Part shown: positions 60,706-64,000 of the stretch, one piece after another
Layout of the letters: each line of letters opens with the position of its first letter
Numbering within the stretch: position 1 is the first letter of the stretch
NCBI GenBank assembly: GCA_028751875.1
Contig: CM054162.1
Span: 1,025,266 to 1,089,265, forward strand
Source of the DNA: Rapana venosa
Lineage: Eukaryota; Mollusca; Gastropoda; Neogastropoda; Muricidae
Length of the DNA: 64,000 bases
Reading direction: 5' to 3'
Made by a program: the position numbers and the translations under genes
Notes under the pieces: generated by a model
What the model was told of the DNA's origin: nothing
The model's database searches: none
Seen by the model: only the letters and a program-made list of their open reading frames with translations

Positions 60706-61205
60706 NNNNNNNNNNNNNNNNNNNNNNNNNNNNNNNNNNNNNNNNNNNNNNNNNNNNNNNNNNNNNNNNNNNNNNNNNNNNNNNNNNNNNNNNNNNNNNN
60801 NNNNNNNNNNNNNNNNNNNNNNNNNNNNNNNNNNNNNNNNNNNNNNNNNNNNNNNNNNNNNNNNNNNNNNNNNNNNNNNNNNNNNNNNNNNNNNNNNNNN
60901 NNNNNNNNNNNNNNNNNNNNNNNNNNNNNNNNNNNNNNNNNNNNNNNNNNNNNNNNNNNNNNNNNNNNNNNNNNNNNNNNNNNNNNNNNNNNNNNNNNNN
61001 NNNNNNNNNNNNNNNNNNNNNNNNNNNNNNNNNNNNNNNNNNNNNNNNNNNNNNNNNNNNNNNNNNNNNNNNNNNNNNNNNNNNNNNNNNNNNNNNNNNN
61101 NNNNNNNNNNNNNNNNNNNNNNNNNNNNNNNNNNNNNNNNNNNNNNNNNNNNNNNNNNNNNNNNNNNNNNNNNNNNNNNNNNNNNNNNNNNNNNNNNNNN
61201 NNNNN
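60706..61205. other. Assembly gap of exactly 500 N
   Basis: Unknown bases. The round size indicates a placeholder gap inserted in scaffolding, not a measured length. Confidence 0.99.
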
Positions 61206-62750
61206 TATATATTATATATTATATATATATATATATATATAAAATTATATATATATATTTATATATGCACTACACATACAACACATACATACATATACAC
61301 ACATACACATACCTAGACACATACACATATCACAATTGCGTGCACACATGCATGTACACACACGTGCGAAAGCACTCTCACGCCATTACATGCCCACACA
61401 AACATAAAACATAAGTAGTTATACACAGGTTTCCACATCATTTTTCACATACATTCCTGATTGGTTCTGAATTAAACATATGCACATATACACACATTCA
61501 TTCGTACACATACATACACCGTATACACACATATATTCACACACAAACATACACACATTAATATATTCATATATACACATCTGTATGCATAAACCCTAAT
61601 ACACACATCCTATAGGCACGCGCACACATACATGCATACACAAATACACACAACACCACCCACACACGTCCCTATACACAATGCCCCCCCCCACCCCACA
61701 TACCCACAAACACACACACACGCACACCTACACACTCACTCTCTCTCTCCACCCTTTTATTCACAGTGTACTCATTGATCCACCCTGTCTCTCATCTTCC
61801 CACAATCAGCACTGTCTGAATGTTGGTAGGTCCATCAGTCACTGATGCCCAGTTCCCAATAGTGAACCGTGGTAGTGGTAGTAGCGGGCTGTTGCCGAAG
61901 AGGTCATCTACACTTCTCCCTGCTGTCACACACAGCCATTTCTGGTGTGGTGGTCACAGGGTATGTCACATCGTTCTGTTGACCAAGATCACTCCGTGGC
62001 TAATCCAGTGTGTCTTCCTCGATTTTCCTTTTCAAGTTCCGGGCCATCCAGGCAATTTCCGAGTGTGCCTTGGTCAGGTCGTGTTGATGAAGATCCGCGG
62101 TGGCGTGACAGCAGCAGCAGCAGCTCGAGCACCTCCAGCACGCGATCCCGAAGACGAGGAGGAACGGGTCAGGGAAAGCCAGTTGGCGCCTGGGAACAGC
62201 TTTCCCACGTCAACGGCCGGCAGTTTCTTCCTGGCCGCCATGAGCACCGCTTTGTGACGGTAGGAGGTGCACTTCAGCAGAATTGGGCGGATCCTGGTGT
62301 CTCCTTCAGACTGCTTCCTGCCCACACAGTGATGACTTCTGTCAATCATTTCCTCCGTCACCTCAACGTCCACCTCTTTGAAGATCTTTCTGACCACATC
62401 GTCAGCGGACTCCCCCCTCACTTCAGGAACAGAGGTGATCCGCAGGGAGTTACGTCTCCCGTACTGTTCCAGCTCGTCCACCCTGTCCTGGAGCTTCATG
62501 ATCTGGCGGTCCTTGCTCTCTGTGGCGGCCTGCAGATCCCCAATGGTGGCACGCAGTCCTGATCTCCCGACGTAGGTGGGTCGAGGACTTGCGCAGCTAC
62601 AGCCTTGGAGATCATGTCCAGGATGTGAGGATCTCCAACACTGCCTTCAACTCCTCCATTTGCGGGTCGTTTTGGGATGGGGGGTCTGGGGGGCCACTCC
62701 AAACCTCCCCCAACAGAGTGCTGGAAAAAAGTTGTGAGTTTTGTCACGTT
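61206..62750. other. Duplicated unit, copy 3 (partial, mostly clean)
   Basis: Begins in the (TA)n tract after the gap and follows 46430-47960 almost base for base (61320 with 46510, 62100 with 47290), with small indels in CA-rich parts. From about 62560 the quality falls as in copy 2. Confidence 0.9.
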
Positions 62751-62860
62751 TCGCACCAATCAACGTCCCGGGGGCCCAGACGGGCCCCTTTTGCTGCTTC
62801 ACCCTTGGGGCGATGGGCCCGGGCGTTCTTAGTTTGTGATTGGACAAACTTTCCTTGCAG
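61938..62860 (-). pseudogene. LINE ORF1 protein, third copy
   Basis: The clean frame 62499-62074 (141 codons) starts within the coiled coil (MKLQDRVDELEQYGRRN) and runs through SVPEVRGESADDVVRK and DRSHHCVGRKQSEGDTRIRP to NTT before a stop. It continues 31 codons past the stop seen in copy 1 because of one extra base near 62173. The N-terminal part near 62840 (MSNHKLRTPGPIAPR) matches the start seen in copy 2. The C-terminal domain is again in another frame (to about 61938). Confidence 0.75.
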
Positions 62861-63424
62861 CAGCAACAAGCAACAAAAAAAATTTACTTAGTCTTTCCTA
62901 TTATTTGTTTAACCCCAAAGTTGGGGTTTTCACTTTCCGTTGCCCCCTTGTAAAAATCAAAAGACTTCGGTCAAAGGTAAGGATCCTCCTGACCCCAGGC
63001 TTTGGCCCCTTTCCCACAGATCAACTACACGTCCATTGCAAAACCGGGGACTTATGTATCGTGAACACCACTGGTGTTTGTAAATAAACACAAGTTCGAG
63101 GTCACAAAACGAAAAATCAAGCCCCCCATGTCAGAGGGGGAAAGCTGGGGAACGTCCTGCAATTGCTACTGTTGACCTCTGCTTAGGGACGAAATACCGG
63201 GGACATCACGGGGCACGAATCAAATGGAAATTTCAACACACGGGTGTCACCCGCACACAAGCACGAGGATTTTGTTATATCAGCACGTGAATAACGTGGA
63301 TTTACTAGGCCAGCAGCACATCCACACCATTGTTGCAACTACACACAGGCAGGGGCAAAATTGACTATCGATTTTGAACTATTATTTCGCCCAATATCTC
63401 TCCAAATGAGTCAAAAACCAGCTT
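62751..63424. other. Sequence right of ORF1, matches 52000-52720
   Basis: Same order of blocks as after copy 2, with moderate homopolymer noise. No gene seen. Confidence 0.5.
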
Positions 63425-63690
63425 GAACTCAACGTTGCATAGTAATACCTTGAATCAACGTCTGCTATAGTACATACCCTTGAAATCAAGTCTCTATAGA
63501 CAATCCTTGAACACAAACGTCTGCTATAGTACATGTCCTTGAACAAAAATTTCGCTTTCTACATGTCCTTAAACAAAAACGTCGCTACGCTACTGCCCTT
63601 TAACTAAACCTCTATGACATGCCTGAACTAAAACTCTGCTATGCTACTACCTTGACTCAACACTCTATGACAGTCCTCACACCTGCAACC
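63425..63690. repeat. Tandem array of about 31-bp units
   Basis: Units like 'aacgtctgctatagtacatg' + 'tccttgaacaca', about 8-9 copies, less corrupted than the counterpart at 52720-53030. Confidence 0.8.
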
Positions 63691-63784
63691 CAAAGAGGGC
63701 ACATACCTTTAAAAAATCTTTAAATCCAATTTTCCCGGGGAGCCCGAAACACACACACTAACAGCCAACACATCTTCTCATTTC

Positions 63785-64000
63785 TGGCCCCATCGATCTG
63801 AATACCTCCCTCCCCCTCTCCCCCAAAAGCCTTTTTATACACTTTTTAAAACCAGTTCAAACATTTTTTCCCTAAAATTTTCCTCTCCTGCCCCCATCCA
63901 AGCTTTCACATCTTTTTTGTCCCCCGACAAAAGCATTCTATCATTTCCCCCATTTTTTTTTTCCCTCTCAACATCACAAAACCTTCAGAAAAAAAGAAAA
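63785..64000 (+). mobile_element. LINE 3'-end fragment at window edge
   Basis: 'catcgatctgaatacctccc' and 'caaaagcctttttata' match 5690-5745 and 53155. The window ends within the LINE 3' UTR. Confidence 0.6.

Noticed and set aside
60688..61316. Open frames across the gap
   Set aside because: They consist of unknown bases.

Overview
This is a repeat-rich eukaryotic (animal) genomic window, most likely from a gastropod mollusc. That assignment is an inference. It rests on intron-bearing rhodopsin-type receptor exons of the kind expanded in gastropods, on three tRNA-derived SINE families I associate with caenogastropod genomes, on several non-LTR retrotransposon types, and on very dense microsatellites. 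There are no bacterial operons, no CRISPR array, and no convincing complete host gene.

Layout. 0-6.3 kb: a SINE, a 48-bp palindrome-bearing minisatellite, pentamer repeats and a 5'-truncated LINE with an (ATT)n tail. Its flanks match a diverged paralogous segment at 57.8-59.2 kb that lacks both the minisatellite and the LINE. 6.5-7.3 kb: a long triplet-repeat tract. 7.4-11.4 kb: a decayed LINE on the minus strand (endonuclease plus reverse transcriptase) split by an insertion of about 0.9 kb. 11.5-17.1 kb: SINEs, microsatellites and unannotated DNA. 17.29-20.27 kb: two exons of a rhodopsin-family GPCR (TM2-3 and TM4-7) with matching splice phase and one frameshift in TM6. 21.8-23.0 kb: a 38-bp minisatellite of about 32 copies with a 4-unit higher-order period. 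25.4-26.4 kb (minus): a retroelement ORF1 with an SGNH-hydrolase-like domain. 27.8-29.5 kb: a LINE ending in (TTGAC)n. 33.17-33.39 kb: a first exon of a GPCR (N-terminus and TM1), which lies downstream of the other exons and so cannot belong to the same collinear gene. 34.1-37.5 kb: an RTE-like LINE (plus) and a second copy of the 7-11 kb LINE (minus).

38.4-43.7 kb is the best structural find. An I-type LINE with an RNase H domain inserted into the RT gene of an older LINE. The insert is flanked by a 12-bp target-site duplication, its 5' half is inverted (the twin-priming signature), and it ends in a (CAAA)n tail. 44.1-47.98 kb carries minus-strand LINE ORF2 and ORF1 sequence. It is repeated directly as an error-laden copy (about 47.98-52.0 kb) and partly again after a 500-N gap (61.2-62.75 kb). 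Homopolymer-rich noise in about 47.95-56.5, 59.3-60.7 and 62.6-64.0 kb looks like unpolished long-read sequence, so ORFs there should not be trusted.

The only host-gene signal I would defend is the GPCR exons. Nearly everything else is mobile-element or satellite DNA. No new enzymatic system is apparent. The interesting content is insertion history and repeat structure.
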